Translations under genes and position numbers: made by a program | Origin: Oscarella lobularis | Taxonomy: Eukaryota > Porifera > Homoscleromorpha > Homosclerophorida > Oscarellidae | Length of the DNA: 64,000 nt | Reading direction: 5' to 3' | Assembly: GCF_947507565.1 (NCBI RefSeq) | Contig: NC_089182.1 | Span: forward strand, 2,294,001 to 2,358,000 | Shown here: positions 13,001 through 23,707 of the stretch, piece by piece | How positions within the stretch are numbered: position 1 is the stretch's first letter | Layout of the letters: every line of letters begins with the position of its first letter | The notes under the pieces: generated by a model | Databases searched by the model: none | What the model was told of the DNA's origin: nothing | The model's input: only the letters and a program-made list of their open reading frames with translations

Positions 13001-13754
13001 CCGAACATGATACCAGTCAGGTACGTTCACGCACACGCGATGCAAACAGTTTAAGCTACTTTCTACCTACTAGAGTGTACCAGATGACCAAGGTCGAGTC
13101 ATTGGAAGAGCTCTTTAGCAAGTAAATAATATCTTAGGCCTAAGGATAGTTCTTGTGGTTGTCAATGGTCATTCTATAGTCTCCTGGCTGACTAACTCTG
13201 TTTTTCTCTCAGCTTCTGTTTCAAACAATTTAAAGGAAGACGCGAACGCCGATTGGCTTACAACGTTTCTCAAGGTCGGTTCTTATCTCCCAGTGGCATA
13301 CTCTTCTTTCGGCACCTAAAAGGTGACTAAGTGTTGCAGTTACATTTTTTGTGCGTGTACCTCTTCTCTTTAGAGCCTTGGAGTCAAGGTGTTAGCAAAT
13401 CAACAGGCAGACCTTATTTCTACAATCCCGTTAAGCAATCCGATTCCGTCTCCTTTCCACCGCCTGAAGCCCTTGGCTCATATAAGTAGGAGCAATTTAT
13501 TTATTCACTCATTTTACATTATCATTATCATTATTATTATTAATATTATTATTCTCCTCTTTCTCCTCAGCGACTGCCTAAAGAGTCGTCTGTTGTGGCA
13601 GTGGGGAGAACACGACATCAGCTTCCAATACAGCCTCGTCCATCCCAACGACAACGAGGATGAAGAGGAGGAGGAAGGAGAAGAAGAGTCAAAGCCCAGT
13701 CAACTGACCCGAACATCGATACTAAATTACATCAAAAGACTCAAGAAAAAATAG
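10004..13754 (+). CDS. CMTR1: Cap-specific mRNA (nucleoside-2'-O-)-methyltransferase 1
   Basis: Multi-exon gene that 2'-O-methylates the first transcribed nucleotide of capped RNA in the nucleus. An N-terminal acidic/basic region is followed by a G-patch ([19 protein letters not shown], about 10270-10420). The Rossmann methyltransferase follows, with SAM site [15 protein letters not shown] (near 11083), a catalytic Asp in the GDGGFSV segment (split by an intron near 11440-11485) and the Lys of [11 protein letters not shown] (near 11660). The inactive guanylyltransferase-like C-terminal domain runs to about 13260 and the last exon ends in [15 protein letters not shown] domain is not evident. 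Two introns (10867-10918 and 11582-11642) begin with GC. One intron contains a run of 19 G (10722-10740), another an ATT-rich tract (13520-13560). The ATG at 10004 is chosen because the exon flows in frame into the G-patch. Confidence 0.94.
10722..10740 (+). repeat. poly-G tract of 19 bases in a CMTR1 intron
   Basis: Uninterrupted G homopolymer between a donor (near 10705) and the acceptor before the exon that starts near 10771. It could form a quadruplex in DNA or pre-mRNA. Its length is also likely to be poorly determined by sequencing. Confidence 0.95.
10867..10918 (+). other. GC-AG intron in CMTR1
   Basis: The exon ends AATAG and the intron starts GCACAAC. No GT lies close enough to keep the frame. 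Joining 10866 to 10919 gives [13 protein letters not shown], which follows the conserved CMTR1 stretch exactly. Confidence 0.85.
11582..11642 (+). other. GC-AG intron in CMTR1
   Basis: AG|GCAAGA donor and CAAG|GT acceptor. Splicing gives [14 protein letters not shown], matching the conserved methyltransferase core. Unspliced reading hits a stop. Confidence 0.88.
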
Positions 13755-13945
13755 AGAAACGTTTCCCAGTTGCTTTGGCTGCAAAAGGCGGCCTGCTTTT
13801 GTTTCTTATACTTACAGCCTCTTTTGACGCCCTTAGTTTAATTAAAAGAAAGGGAGAGTCAAAGTACAGCTCTCAAACATCACAAAAAACCCAGGAGACA
13901 AAGTTTCTCCGCTACAAAGCTCGCTACAAAGTTCGCTGCCTACTC

Positions 13946-14692
13946 TTACATTTTCGAATATTTCTGAAAGTCGACACCCTTCTGAAGAGTGACTCTCATG
14001 ATGGCACCGTTATGCGTCTCATTCTCAAGCAACTCCAACATCCCCCCTATAACCACATCCATTTCAACTGTTCCCGCCTCTTCGGCATATTTCTTGAAGG
14101 CAGGATTGATCGCCATTCCCGCCTCGAGCATAGGCGTCCTAACCATCGTCGGACAAATAGCATTGACTCGTACGCCGCGCTTTTTCGCATAGCCCCACAC
14201 GCTCTTGGTGAAACCAAGCACGCCGTGCTTAGCAGCGCAATAGACGGGCGATACGGACATGGGAATCAGTCCACCCATGGAGGCGACGTTGATAACGACC
14301 CCGCCTCCACGAGACGCCATGTGCTCGATTGCCAAGTAGGTGCCGTCGATGACGGCCGATAGATTCGTATCGATCGTCGATTTCCAGTCGTCAGGATGCT
14401 CTACAGCGATCCCGGCGTTGTTGCATACGATATCGAGTCGGCCGAACGTCGATACTGTTCGCTCGAACGCCGAACGAAGCGACGTCGTGTTTGAGACGTC
14501 GCATTCGACGAAGAGAGCGCGCGACGACGCAGCGGACGTCGCGTTGAGCTCCGATTCGGCTTTGCGACCGTTTTCTGCGTTGAAATCGGCTACAGCAACG
14601 TTACAAGAGCGCTGGAGCAGAGCCGTGGCAAGCGCTCGGCCGATTCCGGACGCAGCGCCTGTTATAAGAGCCGCCTTTCCCCGCAGCGACAT
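13946..14692 (-). CDS. HPGD: 15-hydroxyprostaglandin dehydrogenase-like SDR
   Basis: Intronless 248-codon classical short-chain dehydrogenase. Visible motifs are the NAD-binding TGAASGIG near the N-terminus, an acidic VADFN after beta-2 (NAD preference), NNAG, a YCAAK catalytic Tyr/Lys pair and NAICP. The C-terminal pattern NGAIMRVTLQKGVDFQ resembles the HPGD end. HPGD oxidises the 15-OH of prostaglandins and related hydroxy fatty acids in the cytosol. The substrate here is inferred from family resemblance only. The start codon is 35 bp from the NDUFA7 start on the other strand, so they probably share a promoter. The 3' end faces CMTR1 convergently. Confidence 0.87.
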   Translation of the reverse strand: MSLRGKAALITGAASGIGRALATALLQRSCNVAVADFNAENGRKAESELNATSAASSRALFVECDVSNTTSLRSAFERTVSTFGRLDIVCNNAGIAVEHPDDWKSTIDTNLSAVIDGTYLAIEHMASRGGGVVINVASMGGLIPMSVSPVYCAAKHGVLGFTKSVWGYAKKRGVRVNAICPTMVRTPMLEAGMAINPAFKKYAEEAGTVEMDVVIGGMLELLENETHNGAIMRVTLQKGVDFQKYSKM

Positions 14693-14727
14693 TGTTGTGC
14701 ATCCGGGAGGCGCTAAAGCAACGTGAC
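14693..14727. promoter_or_regulatory. 35-bp bidirectional interval, HPGD-like / NDUFA7
   Basis: The two start codons point away from each other with only 35 bases between. Core promoter and both 5' UTRs must lie here or inside the coding regions. No TATA box is seen. Confidence 0.7.
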
Positions 14728-15195
14728 ATGGCGAAGCAGCCCACTTCGAGGCTTATTGTCGGTCTACGAAGACTTCTCATCGGGGTTAGGCGAATCTACG
14801 GACTTTATTTACCTATTAAGTACGTTTTCTGTGCAGAAAGACATCACGTCGCCGTATCGTTGGCCTGATACCGCCTCGACGCGGTCCGGCTATCTCATTT
14901 TCTCTTTGAAACGGCTCTCACGTCGAATTATTTTAGATCTCCACCCCCACCTAACCTACCCGATGGCCAAGGACACGGAATAAAAGCGAACTACTATCAC
15001 CGCAGAGATTTGCGACGAGAGGTCACGCCTCCTTTTGCTTGTCAAGTCCAGAAGCTGTTGGCTGAGGAGGGAGAAAAGAAACCCGAGCAGAAGTGCGGAA
15101 GTCGTCACGGATTCGAAATTCAATTTTCACAAAAATTCAATTTTAGGCAAATTGTCCCGGGCACAGCGTACAAGTGGCATTGGAAACGTCCTTGA
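14728..15195 (+). CDS. NDUFA7: NADH dehydrogenase 1 alpha subcomplex subunit 7 (complex I B14.5a)
   Basis: Small spliced gene. Exon 1 (MAKQPTSRLIVGLRRLLIG) ends at 14784. Exon 2 begins about 14837 and runs to about 14881. Exon 3 starts about 14937 and carries the subunit signature PPPPNLPDGQGHG followed by NYYHRRDLRRE-VTPP. A last small intron (about 15089-15142) gives the end IVPGTAYKWHWKRP, stop 15193-15195. NDUFA7 is an accessory subunit of the mitochondrial complex I matrix arm, and the basic, Leu-rich N-terminus suits import. Reading without the last intron also keeps a frame, so the C-terminal junction is tentative. It faces HPGD-like gene head-to-head and ASNSD1 tail-to-tail (74 bp). 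Confidence 0.82.
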
Positions 15196-15269
15196 GGTAT
15201 TTCAAAAAAAACACGGTGTATAGACGTACTCGAAGGTATAGATATAATGGAATCTATTGTATCTATCCG

Positions 15270-17574
15270 CTAAACCGATTTGAGTCGAGTGCACGTGTCC
15301 GATCCCTTTTCTGATTGACCTCCCTCCAATTTCGCTATTCTGGTGCCGAATTGGATAGCTCTTTTAGGCAGGCGCGAACACCCCGGCAGACCGAGCAACG
15401 TAGCGACGTTCCTTAGGAGACGCTTTTCCCCTTGGCCCCGCGGCAAGCGCAAGTCAGCCTTAGTGCATTGCTTTGCTAATAACACGTACAGTTAATTAAT
15501 AAATGCGTACCTTAGACCACATTGGAAGGCTGTGTAGATAGTCGACCACTTCCTCGTCGAGGAAGGGAAAACGGGCTTCCTTGCCGTGATCGGATATGCA
15601 TCTAAAAAATAAAAAAGTCCTTTTTGCTATGAAAAAAGTCTGTTGGTATTTTTTTACCGGTCGTCGCGGCCCAGATTGCGAAACGATATGCGACACACGT
15701 CGTTTTCGATTTCGTTTACGAGACTTTTCCATGATCCTTGTCTAAGCGACATCGTAGATGTCGGAACGACGAGGGGAGGAATTGTCTCACTTGAATGCGT
15801 TTCGGTGACGCGAGTATCCGGCTAGTTGCTCGTCTGCTCCCATCCCAGCCAGTAGCACCTGCACAGTCTCAGTAGTATTTACTGTTTGATTAAAAATAGT
15901 AGGCAACTGTACTTTGGCTGACGATTGGTAAGGGCAGAGTCCATCTAATCGATTAAGATGCGGCAAATGAGAGAAAGACGCGTACTCGTTCGATAATACT
16001 GACCAGAACCATTGGTGCCCGTGCCTCTTGATGCAAACCACAATGCGCACCCTATGCTATCGTCTAGTACGGTGCACAGCGGGTAGACCAGTCGACGTAT
16101 GCGTGTTTCTCTGCGGGTAAAAAATGCACAGTAGATATGCAGGCAATAAGAGATCACCTCATCTCTTGTAGTTCAGCTCGCGTAACGTCAATCTAAGGCG
16201 GAGACGTTATACGTTTGCCGTGGCTTCAGTTCGAAACGTTTACTTGCACGAAATTCCACTTTCGCGTAGGAAATGCGGCAGATAGTTCCTCAAAACCAGC
16301 TAGGCCTGTTTTTCTGTCTGGAACAGCGTACTGATCCGCGGGTACTTTTTGTTCAAATGCTACATTGAGTAGATCAATGGGTTCGCCTTCAGGAAAAGTT
16401 CTAAGTAGGAATCATTAGAGTGACATGATCAACTTATTTGTAAACTGACTTGTGAGCTAAGGCAGCTATGACCATCGAGTCAATACCACCAGAAAAGAGA
16501 ACTCCAAGTTTGGGCTTGAGATCTTTCCCGAGAGCGATGTTTTCAGTGCGTTTTCTAACGGAGGCTTTTAAAAGAGATGCGAATTTTTCAGCATTAGTCT
16601 CGTCAAGAAACAATTCAACTGGCATTTCTCTGTTCAGACGACGTATCGGCGGTTTTAGACGTTCATTGTAGTCAATTTTTGCACTCGTAAACTGTGGAAT
16701 CTTTAGTTCTCCGATGGCATCTAGTAAGAACGATTTGCAATAGGGAGGAGGAATGTCCGGTTCTTGATGCCAACAGTAGGCAACCAACGAAAGTTTTTGA
16801 TCTTAAAAAATATTAACCAAAAGTTCAAAACATGCGTATCTACGCTACCTTTGATTGTTTGAGCTACACTTAGACAGTAGACACCGGATGCTGGCACCTC
16901 ATTCCACTTAAGAGTAGAGAGTAATAGAACGTGCACCAACTCTGTATACTAAACGCATACATTATGTATGCTGTCAGCAACAGATGACAATCCAAATTGG
17001 AATTGAGATTCATCGTTGCTCGATACATGCCACAGTAGACTCCTTCGACCGAAGTAATCTCGACCAAACCACAGTTTTTGGACGTTCGCCTACGGAAAAG
17101 AATGATCCCTTTCCTCTAACTCAAAGTGTAACCATACTTGCCAAAATACGAATGCCCACGGACCTCTAATTTGTGCAATAGTGCTTAAAATTTCGTCGTC
17201 ATTTGAACACTTATTTAAATTCTCAAAAATGATTTTCGTATCGTTTTCGTCCTTATCAACCTAGCGCGTTAACGTCACCCACACTTTAGATCAATTTTTT
17301 TGCTACGGAGCTACAGCACCGCGAATCCGTCGAAAACTTCGCCGTTCCACAGAAAAGTATTTTCGCGGTCATTCTGAATGGGTTGCGCGGTGCAATGGGC
17401 TCCTCTCAGATGCAATACGCCTGCTAGGAACTCCATGCAGCAACGGCGCGATGGAGTCAAAACGACTCGACCCTGCGAGTCGGGTCCTCGATGCTTTAGA
17501 GCCTCGTGCAAGTCGTTGGACTTATAAGGATCGTCGTTGAACCTCAACACGAGCCAATAGCAAATGCCACACAT
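15270..17574 (-). CDS. ASNSD1: Asparagine synthetase domain-containing protein 1
   Basis: Multi-exon. The N-terminal exon starts MCGICYWLV with the class II glutamine amidotransferase Cys2 and HRGPDSQGR. Later exons give the ATP-pyrophosphatase loop [16 protein letters not shown] (about 16450-16510), [19 protein letters not shown] (about 15790-15850), and the [24 protein letters not shown] block (about 15540-15680). The last exon ends in [18 protein letters not shown]. This is the ASNSD1 rather than the ASNS order of conserved blocks. Its enzymatic role is not settled in the family. The Met1-Cys2 start is decisive, because Cys2 would be the nucleophile after Met removal. It shares a 72-bp interval with GET3. 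Confidence 0.9.
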
Positions 17575-17646
17575 TCTGCAGTAGGAGCTACTAAAGCGCG
17601 CTTCTTGTTTTGCTATTAGCGCGCTAGACGGCGAACGAACACGACT
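17575..17646. promoter_or_regulatory. 72-bp bidirectional interval, ASNSD1 / GET3
   Basis: Contains two GCGCGC cores: one near 17596-17601 and the 10-bp palindrome TAGCGCGCTA at 17617-17626. Similar GCGCG/TAA-flanked motifs recur in other divergent intervals of this window. Confidence 0.6.
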
Positions 17647-19234
17647 ATGGCCGAAGCTGTAGTCGATCTCGAAGGTTCTCTGCGAAACGTAATCGAGCAG
17701 AGCTCACTCAAATGGATTTTTGTTGGCGGGAAAGGAGGCGTAGGCAAGACGACATGCAGGTGAGACCATGTATCCATGCTGCTCACTGTACAAACTACGA
17801 TATAGCGGGCGCTTGCTGTACATACCTTTCTCGTAGACAGTAATTAAAAAAGGCCTTTTAGTCAATAGGTGGCAGATACATTGGGTTCATTTTTGAACGT
17901 GTAATTTTAATTAATTAATTAAAAAGTGTTCTTTCCCCCCGAGTTCTTTCTTTTTTGTCGTGGCTTAGCTGCAGCTTGGCCGCTCAATTGGCGACGGTGC
18001 GCGAAAAAGTTCTCATCATTTCCACCGATCCGGCTCACAACGTCTCGGACGCGTTTCAGCAGAAATTCTCGCGCTCTCCGACGCTCGTCGACGGCTTTCA
18101 AAACCTTTATGCAATGGTAAAGAAGAGAAGAAGGGGAGAGAGCCAACGACACTAGTGTCTCTCCATCTTAGGAAATCGATTCGCAACTGGCCGACTTGTC
18201 TGAGCTTCCCGACGCTTTAGCTGATCCCGGTAGAGCCAGAAATGCTACCGTCACGCGTCTCCATCTCTTCCTTTCGCAGAAAAGAGGCCTATCATGAAAA
18301 AAGTCCTTCAAGAAGTCATAGGCACTTTTCCTGGGATCGACGAGGCTATGAGCTTTGCTGAAGTCATGCGGTGAGCGCGCGAGCGAGAGGCGTCTCTGTG
18401 GTCGGCAATTTTGTTGCTGTAGTCTCGTTCAAAGTATGGATTTCTCTGTCGTCGTTTTTGACACCGCACCTACCGGGCATACCCTTCGACTTCTCTCCTT
18501 TCCTTCAATCATTGAAAAGACCCTGGGTAAACTAATGAATTTGAAATCGAAAATCAGCGGCGCATTCGGACAGGTGCTAATATTTTTTTGATTAATCTAC
18601 GTAATTATGCATGTGTGCATAGCTCGGCAGTTTTCTGGGACTCGGCGAAATGTCTAGCGACGAATTAACGAAAAAGTTTGACGAGCTGCTTCCCGTCATC
18701 AAGCAAATCAACGAACAATTTAGCGACGAAGTAGGGATACTGGCATAATGTGATATGACTTTCTTCTGTTTCTTTAGAGCCAAACGACTTTTGTGTGCGT
18801 TTGCATAGCCGAATTCTTTTCCCTATACGAAACGGAACGACTCATCCAGGAACTAGCCAAGTACAAAATCGACACGCACAACATCATCGTCAATCAGCTC
18901 ATCTTTCCCTTGAAGACAAATTGTATGCAGGACATGCTCATAGATTTTGTTTGAGAAGAGGTGTTCTCTCTTTCAGCGAGCGCTCCCGGTTGCGACGTCT
19001 GCGAGGCGCGAAGACGAGTCCAAGCGAAGTACCTGGATCAGGTAAAAGATCTCCCAAAACGCTTGACTGCCTCTTGACTATCTTTACATAAAGATAGGAG
19101 ACTTGTACGAAGATTTTCACGTGACGAAGTTGCCTCTGTTGACGAATGAAGTGCGCGGGCGCGATCAGGTCGTCAAATTCTCTGGCATACTCTTGACGCC
19201 GCCGAAACCGACCGACAAGCCCTCGTCACTGTAG
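17647..19234 (+). CDS. GET3: GET3/ASNA1 ATPase for tail-anchored protein insertion
   Basis: Spliced gene. Exon 1 carries the deviant Walker [11 protein letters not shown], split by the first intron (about 17760-17970). Next come [12 protein letters not shown] (switch I), the long helical region, [15 protein letters not shown] (switch II), and [10 protein letters not shown]. The zinc-binding CxxC is [17 protein letters not shown] (about 18983-19040), and the end is [20 protein letters not shown], stop 19232-19234. The homodimer carries newly made tail-anchored membrane proteins to the ER receptor in the cytosol. All catalytic motifs are intact. The gene is divergent from ASNSD1 and convergent with the next SDR. 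Confidence 0.94.
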
Positions 19235-19370
19235 AAGCCAACAGTAAGACAGCAGAATTGGGCCCCCGAATCCAAAGAACAGTGCTGCCCCCTTTTAACG
19301 CGTTATTCGAAAACGTAGATATTCCCAAGAACGTACAAAAGGAAGCAATATATAGAAAACGGTAACTATT

Positions 19371-20192
19371 CTAAGTGAATCTGCCTCCGTCAATATTGGT
19401 GATCGTTCCCGTCATGTAAGAGGCGTCGTCGCTGAAAAGAAACGAAACGACGGAACTCACTTCGTCCAATCGTCCGAGCCGTTTCATGGGCGTTCCGTTG
19501 AGCATGCTCGTCGCTTGGGACCGAATCATTTCGTCTTCGGATTCCGCCGGCGCTCGGCAACGAGCCTGACCTTTCACTTGACTGTCCCACATCTTTCCCT
19601 CGAGAATCCCCGGCGCTATGGCGCACACGCGAATCCCGTGTCGAGCGAGATCTTTCGCCGCCGATTTCGTCATGCCGACGACGGCGTGCTTCGAGCTCGC
19701 GTAGGCGACCATATTCGTCGGGCCGACGAGACCGGCGAGACTCGCCGTGTTGACGATGACGCCGCCGTTTCCGCTCGCGATCATCGCCTCGGACGCGTAC
19801 TTGAGACAGAGAAAAACGCCGTGCACGTTGATTTTCATGATTTGAGCGAAGGCGTCTGACGGGTATTTGTCCGTCGGCGCGAATGGGCCTTGGATGCCGG
19901 CGTTGTTGAACAGGAAGTCGATTTTGCCAAATTTGGTCACGGTTTGGGAAATTAATTTTTTGACGTCATCTTCTTCTGTGACGTCAGCGGGGATCGTTAG
20001 AATGCGTGCTGGTGGGTTTGATTCTAGGAGGCGTTCGCGAAGGCGTCGAAGGTCGTCCGATTTCGAGGCTAAGTCGGTCAGAACGACAATGCAGCCGTCT
20101 GAGCAAAGACGTGTCGCCGTCGCTGAACCAATGTCACCTGCTGCTCCGGTAAGGAGGGCTACCTTGTCTTTTAGACCTCTTCTGCTGTCCAT
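19371..20192 (-). CDS. Short-chain dehydrogenase/reductase, intronless
   Basis: Classical SDR with TGAAGDIGSATA nucleotide motif, an acidic VLTDLAS after beta-2, NNAG, YASSK catalytic pair, IAPG and an end in DGGRFT. The substrate is unknown. The sequence looks like bacterial-type cyclopentanol or glucose dehydrogenase-like SDRs. I chose the Met at 20192 (MDSRRGLKDKVALLTG) because it lies the usual few residues before beta-1. An in-frame Met at 20228 would add twelve residues. The lack of introns between intron-rich neighbours and a bacterial-looking product are compatible with horizontal transfer or retroposition, neither proven. Confidence 0.88.
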   Translation of the reverse strand: MDSRRGLKDKVALLTGAAGDIGSATATRLCSDGCIVVLTDLASKSDDLRRLRERLLESNPPARILTIPADVTEEDDVKKLISQTVTKFGKIDFLFNNAGIQGPFAPTDKYPSDAFAQIMKINVHGVFLCLKYASEAMIASGNGGVIVNTASLAGLVGPTNMVAYASSKHAVVGMTKSAAKDLARHGIRVCAIAPGILEGKMWDSQVKGQARCRAPAESEDEMIRSQATSMLNGTPMKRLGRLDEVSSVVSFLFSDDASYMTGTITNIDGGRFT

Positions 20193-20352
20193 ATAATCGG
20201 GTCTATCCGGGACGAACAGTGCCAACACACCTAGCGCGCGAGGACAGAAAATCGTGGAGAAAGCTGAAAGCCAGGGAGAAAGCGACGAACACAGGACAAA
20301 CGGATGCTGAAAAGAAAACGCAAGGCTTGTCTTAGTTTATTTTTTTGTGTAA

Positions 20353-21677
20353 TCAGTAGGGAATCCCCAGTTCTTGTCGAAATTTTTCGACGTTGCGTGG
20401 AAACTCGCTCCAATCTCCAATACCAGATCTAGCGACGTTGTTCACCGGATTCGCCGGATCCTGAATGACTCTCTGAGCTTCTCCAAACGAGTAAGTCTCG
20501 GGATCGTTGTACTTAGACCAAGAAATTCTACGGCATCATGTATGCCATCTAAAGAAATATTTCCATATTGCTCACCGCAGCGGCGGAGGTTGTCTCACAA
20601 GTCTGCAAAACTCAGACAGTACCGCAGTTCTATCAAAGTACATGTGGCCTGTGTAACACAACATAAACAAGGCTCTTGAAAAGGGAAGATTGAGAACGAC
20701 ATGCGAACCTGTATTTTCACTTGCTTTGATAACGAGAAGAGTGATAAGGTAGGAACTGGGCTTGTATTTTTTATAGCTCCAATATGCACGTTTCTTTGAC
20801 CAATATTTCACGATTCTGATAAGATCCTTCACCTGTAAAAATAACGGGTTAGTATTTTATGATTGATATAGTATTACATGCCTCGTTTCTTTGATGAGAC
20901 ACAAACTCTACTTGAAGTTTAGCAGCTCCCCTTGAGTACCTACAGTACATACAGATGAGTGACGCGTTTTCTTCAAATTGATTGGGCAGTTACCATTGGT
21001 ACTGCTCCTGTGTATGGTACTTGACGCAAAGTTTGTAGAGTCCTTCATATTTTTCTGGGTCTCTCGACCAGTCATATGTTGGCAGCAAGTCAACATCGTA
21101 ACCTCCGCATTTGAATTGAAGAGCGAATCTTGTCCGTTCCCAGTCGCTACAGCACGGTATTGCACGACCAAGCATCGAATTCGGCATGTTTGAAATGTTG
21201 GGATACTGCTTTGCTTCGCCTCGTCTCAGCGCTGTTTTCAGCGCTTCAAGGGCACGAGGAAGCCAGTCAGCGTTGTCTTCCTTTGGTACTTCTAAATTAG
21301 ACACATTTAGGCTATGGTTGAGTTCAGCGGGGAAGACTTCTGTGCCTTGGCTCATCACGACGAGATCAATGTCTGCTTCCTCGCTGGTAGTCGTACCCTG
21401 TCCTAGTGAACCGCTTTCAACCACTTCGGACACTCGAAACGGACAATGATTCTGAAAGCAAGAAAGAAATTAACAATCATCTCAAGACTAAAGAAACGGC
21501 GCATGTACGTCCACTTTCACACTTAAATGTTAAGCTCGTTGTTTAGGTTAGAGTTGGTTTGCGGATCAGTGGGTCCGGACTTACGTGCAGGTACCGAACA
21601 AGGAAGTTAACAACTCTTTGATGGTTGTCCAGCTTATGCTGGGGTGGGCGAGCAGCACTGAGCTGGGCGTCGACCAT
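20353..21677 (-). CDS. OAS: 2'-5' oligoadenylate synthetase-like nucleotidyltransferase
   Basis: Spliced gene read on the minus strand. Exon 1 (MVDAQLSAARPPQHKLDN, 21677 to about 21586) covers the N-terminal helix. The next exon has the nucleotidyltransferase motif GSLGQGTTT followed by ADIDLVVM, giving the first two catalytic Asp. The third is in GGYDVDLLPTYDW. Then come VKDLIRIVKYWSKK, the palm/helix segment SSYLITLLVIKASEN, a short exon, and AQRVIQDPANPVNNVA near the C-terminus, stop 20353-20355. These blocks match OAS family order. OAS enzymes make 2'-5' linked oligoadenylates that activate RNase L in vertebrates; sponges are known to carry OAS without a clear RNase L. The product should be cytosolic and catalytically competent. 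Whether it needs double-stranded RNA cannot be told here. Confidence 0.88.
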
Positions 21678-21833
21678 GCTGAGCAACGTGCGTTGAGACT
21701 TCTGTTGGGAAGAAAGAGAAAGGGGACTCCACCCTGACGTTTGACGTCATGCCACGTGCGGTAATTATCCCGGGAAATTAAAGTGCACGTGGTAGTCAAT
21801 CTCATTAATCTCTCTCTGGTATTCTAAGATATA

Positions 21834-23588
21834 TCATGCATTGCAAAATTCCTGCAACGAGTTTTCGAGTGCTGCTTTATCGAGACCTTTTCCTGCTCGC
21901 ATTCCAGTGTAAGTGTGAGTATCTGATAACTAATTGGTCTCACCAATTATTACAATGCATGTCATCTTCTCTTCGTCCTCTTTCCAAGGAACAGTCTGGA
22001 CGACTTCGAAAGTTTCCCTAACGCCTTGTACAACATTTCGAAGAAGGCAATCGCGCACAACGACAACTCCCTGCAAAGCAGACTGCTCAAGAAGAAGCAA
22101 GTCAAGTAAGGCAACTACGAACCTTTAGTCTTAGAATTTCCATTGAATCTTTTACCGCTTTCTCCCAAAGAAGAGCCTGCGAGAACAGTGTATAGAGATA
22201 GAGTACATGCCAGTAACGATTGCCTAACCTGAAGCCATTTATCAAGTGACTCCCGCTTGATATCTCTCTTTGTTTCAAATGTCACCGTCGTGATGCTAGG
22301 CTAAAAGGTTTGTATAAAAAAGTGCACTCTCTGCTTGAGCAATTTATTATACTGAGTGCCAGTGATGAGAGTGAAATGCTGAAGGCGTTTCTCTCGAATT
22401 CAATTCTCTAAAATAGTTGTGAGATTGCTCTCTAGTTACACAACTAAAAGTATACCGGTGTGGGTCGAATGCTTTTAAATCAAGAATAACAGAGACGTCG
22501 ATTCTATAAGACTAAGGAGTCAAGCTAAATCAGAGTTCATATATTGCCTATCCATACTTGCATTGATGCGTAGCATGTACTGTAGCCTGTCCGTTTGTTT
22601 CTCTACGGAACGAATGGCTAACTAAAAGGCCTTCAATGTCATGTACCGTGTACCCAATGTGTCTTTCTACTCTCATGCGTTCAGCTTCGCTCACTGCATC
22701 TGTTTTGTTGAGTAGGATAAGGTCGGCTAGAGCAATCTGCCTAAACAAAATATCTAGATAGTGTGCACAATCATTAATTCGTTCAGCTTCACTTCATCAG
22801 TAGTTCACTTGTATCTTCTGTCAGTTGCTGGCGATATATGGTATACGGTTTATCTGGCGCTATAGAAGAGCAGACTCACCTTTTCATAGTGACTCAAATC
22901 CACAACAGTAACAATACCTATTATAGTAGAATACCAACTTCTTTTATTTCTAGAACACGGTTTTACCATCAATGAAAAGATCACTCTCAATAGCGTCGTC
23001 TAGCCAAAACATAGTAGCAATGGGACCTAAAGACGGAAGACTGCACTAGCAGCTCATATGAAAAAAGCGCAGCTTTACCTGGGTCAGCAAGTCCACTCGT
23101 TTCTAGCAAGATGTAATCAAATTTGCCCCTTTTCTCCATCAGGCTCTCAATAGCCAGCACCCCAGAGTCTCTATAGCAACACCATATATGGAAAAATTAT
23201 ATAATAAATAATTCACTTCACTGCACAGCACAGACAGCCGTTACGAAGTTCGATCCATTCTTCGTACATCTTGCCATCGACATTCACAGCTAGAGACTCC
23301 TCAATGCCTTTTCCTAATTTAAATTTAAGTGATTCGTGTATTTACTTATTATCTGGGCATGCCCAGTAAACATACCTTCTCCGAATTCGTTGAGAACGAC
23401 GGCGATGCGCTTTCCGTGCTGCTCTTTCAAGACGTGCATCATGAGAGTCGTCTTTCCGGCTCCTTTGCAACCGAAAAGGTTAAAATGAGAACTCAAACTG
23501 TTTCTTTACCTAAAAATCCTGTAATGACAGTGACGGGAATCTTTTTGCTTGGATCCACGAGTGTCGGGGCCTCCTCGTCGTCATCCAT
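21834..23588 (-). CDS. ZNG1: ZNG1 / COBW-domain zinc metallochaperone GTPase
   Basis: At least nine short exons on the minus strand. The start is [16 protein letters not shown], then [18 protein letters not shown] (P-loop split by an intron), [26 protein letters not shown] (CxCC metal site, near 23225), [15 protein letters not shown], and [22 protein letters not shown] (near 22710). A small exon at about 22450-22500 gives [15 protein letters not shown]. Further exons give [28 protein letters not shown], and [17 protein letters not shown], and the last ends in LQEFCNA, stop 21834-21836. ZNG1 GTPases hand zinc to client metalloproteins such as methionine aminopeptidase. The Gly-Cys-Lys-Gly-Ala-Gly-Lys form of the P-loop carries an extra Cys-Lys relative to the more usual GxxGAGKT spacing at the exon junction, so that junction may be off by a codon. 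Confidence 0.9.
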
Positions 23589-23707
23589 GATGAAAATTGA
23601 GATCGAGGTCGAGACAAGACAAATGTTTGTTGCAGTACCGCGCGGAACTGAAGAATTCGAGCAAAAACTTGCAGGTCACGTGAATGTACAGTGCGCGCGC
23701 TGGCGTC
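23589..23707. promoter_or_regulatory. 119-bp bidirectional interval, ZNG1 / KYNU
   Basis: Divergent start codons 119 bp apart. It contains a palindromic CACGTG E-box-like hexamer (near 23676-23681) and a GCGCGCGC run near 23693-23700. Confidence 0.6.

Noticed and set aside
13389-13754. Single 121-codon gene with an Ile-rich membrane segment
   Set aside because: The Ile run is translation of an ATT-rich intron. The ends are the last two exons of CMTR1.
21836-22128. Small plus-strand gene with an exon reading [19 protein letters not shown]
   Set aside because: The opposite strand encodes the last ZNG1 exons ([23 protein letters not shown]) with proper splice sites, so the plus frame is a shadow.
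22548-22748. ZNG1 ending prematurely at a stop near 22548
   Set aside because: That is read-through of an intron. Further minus-strand exons with the conserved C-terminal COBW domain are found down to 21834.
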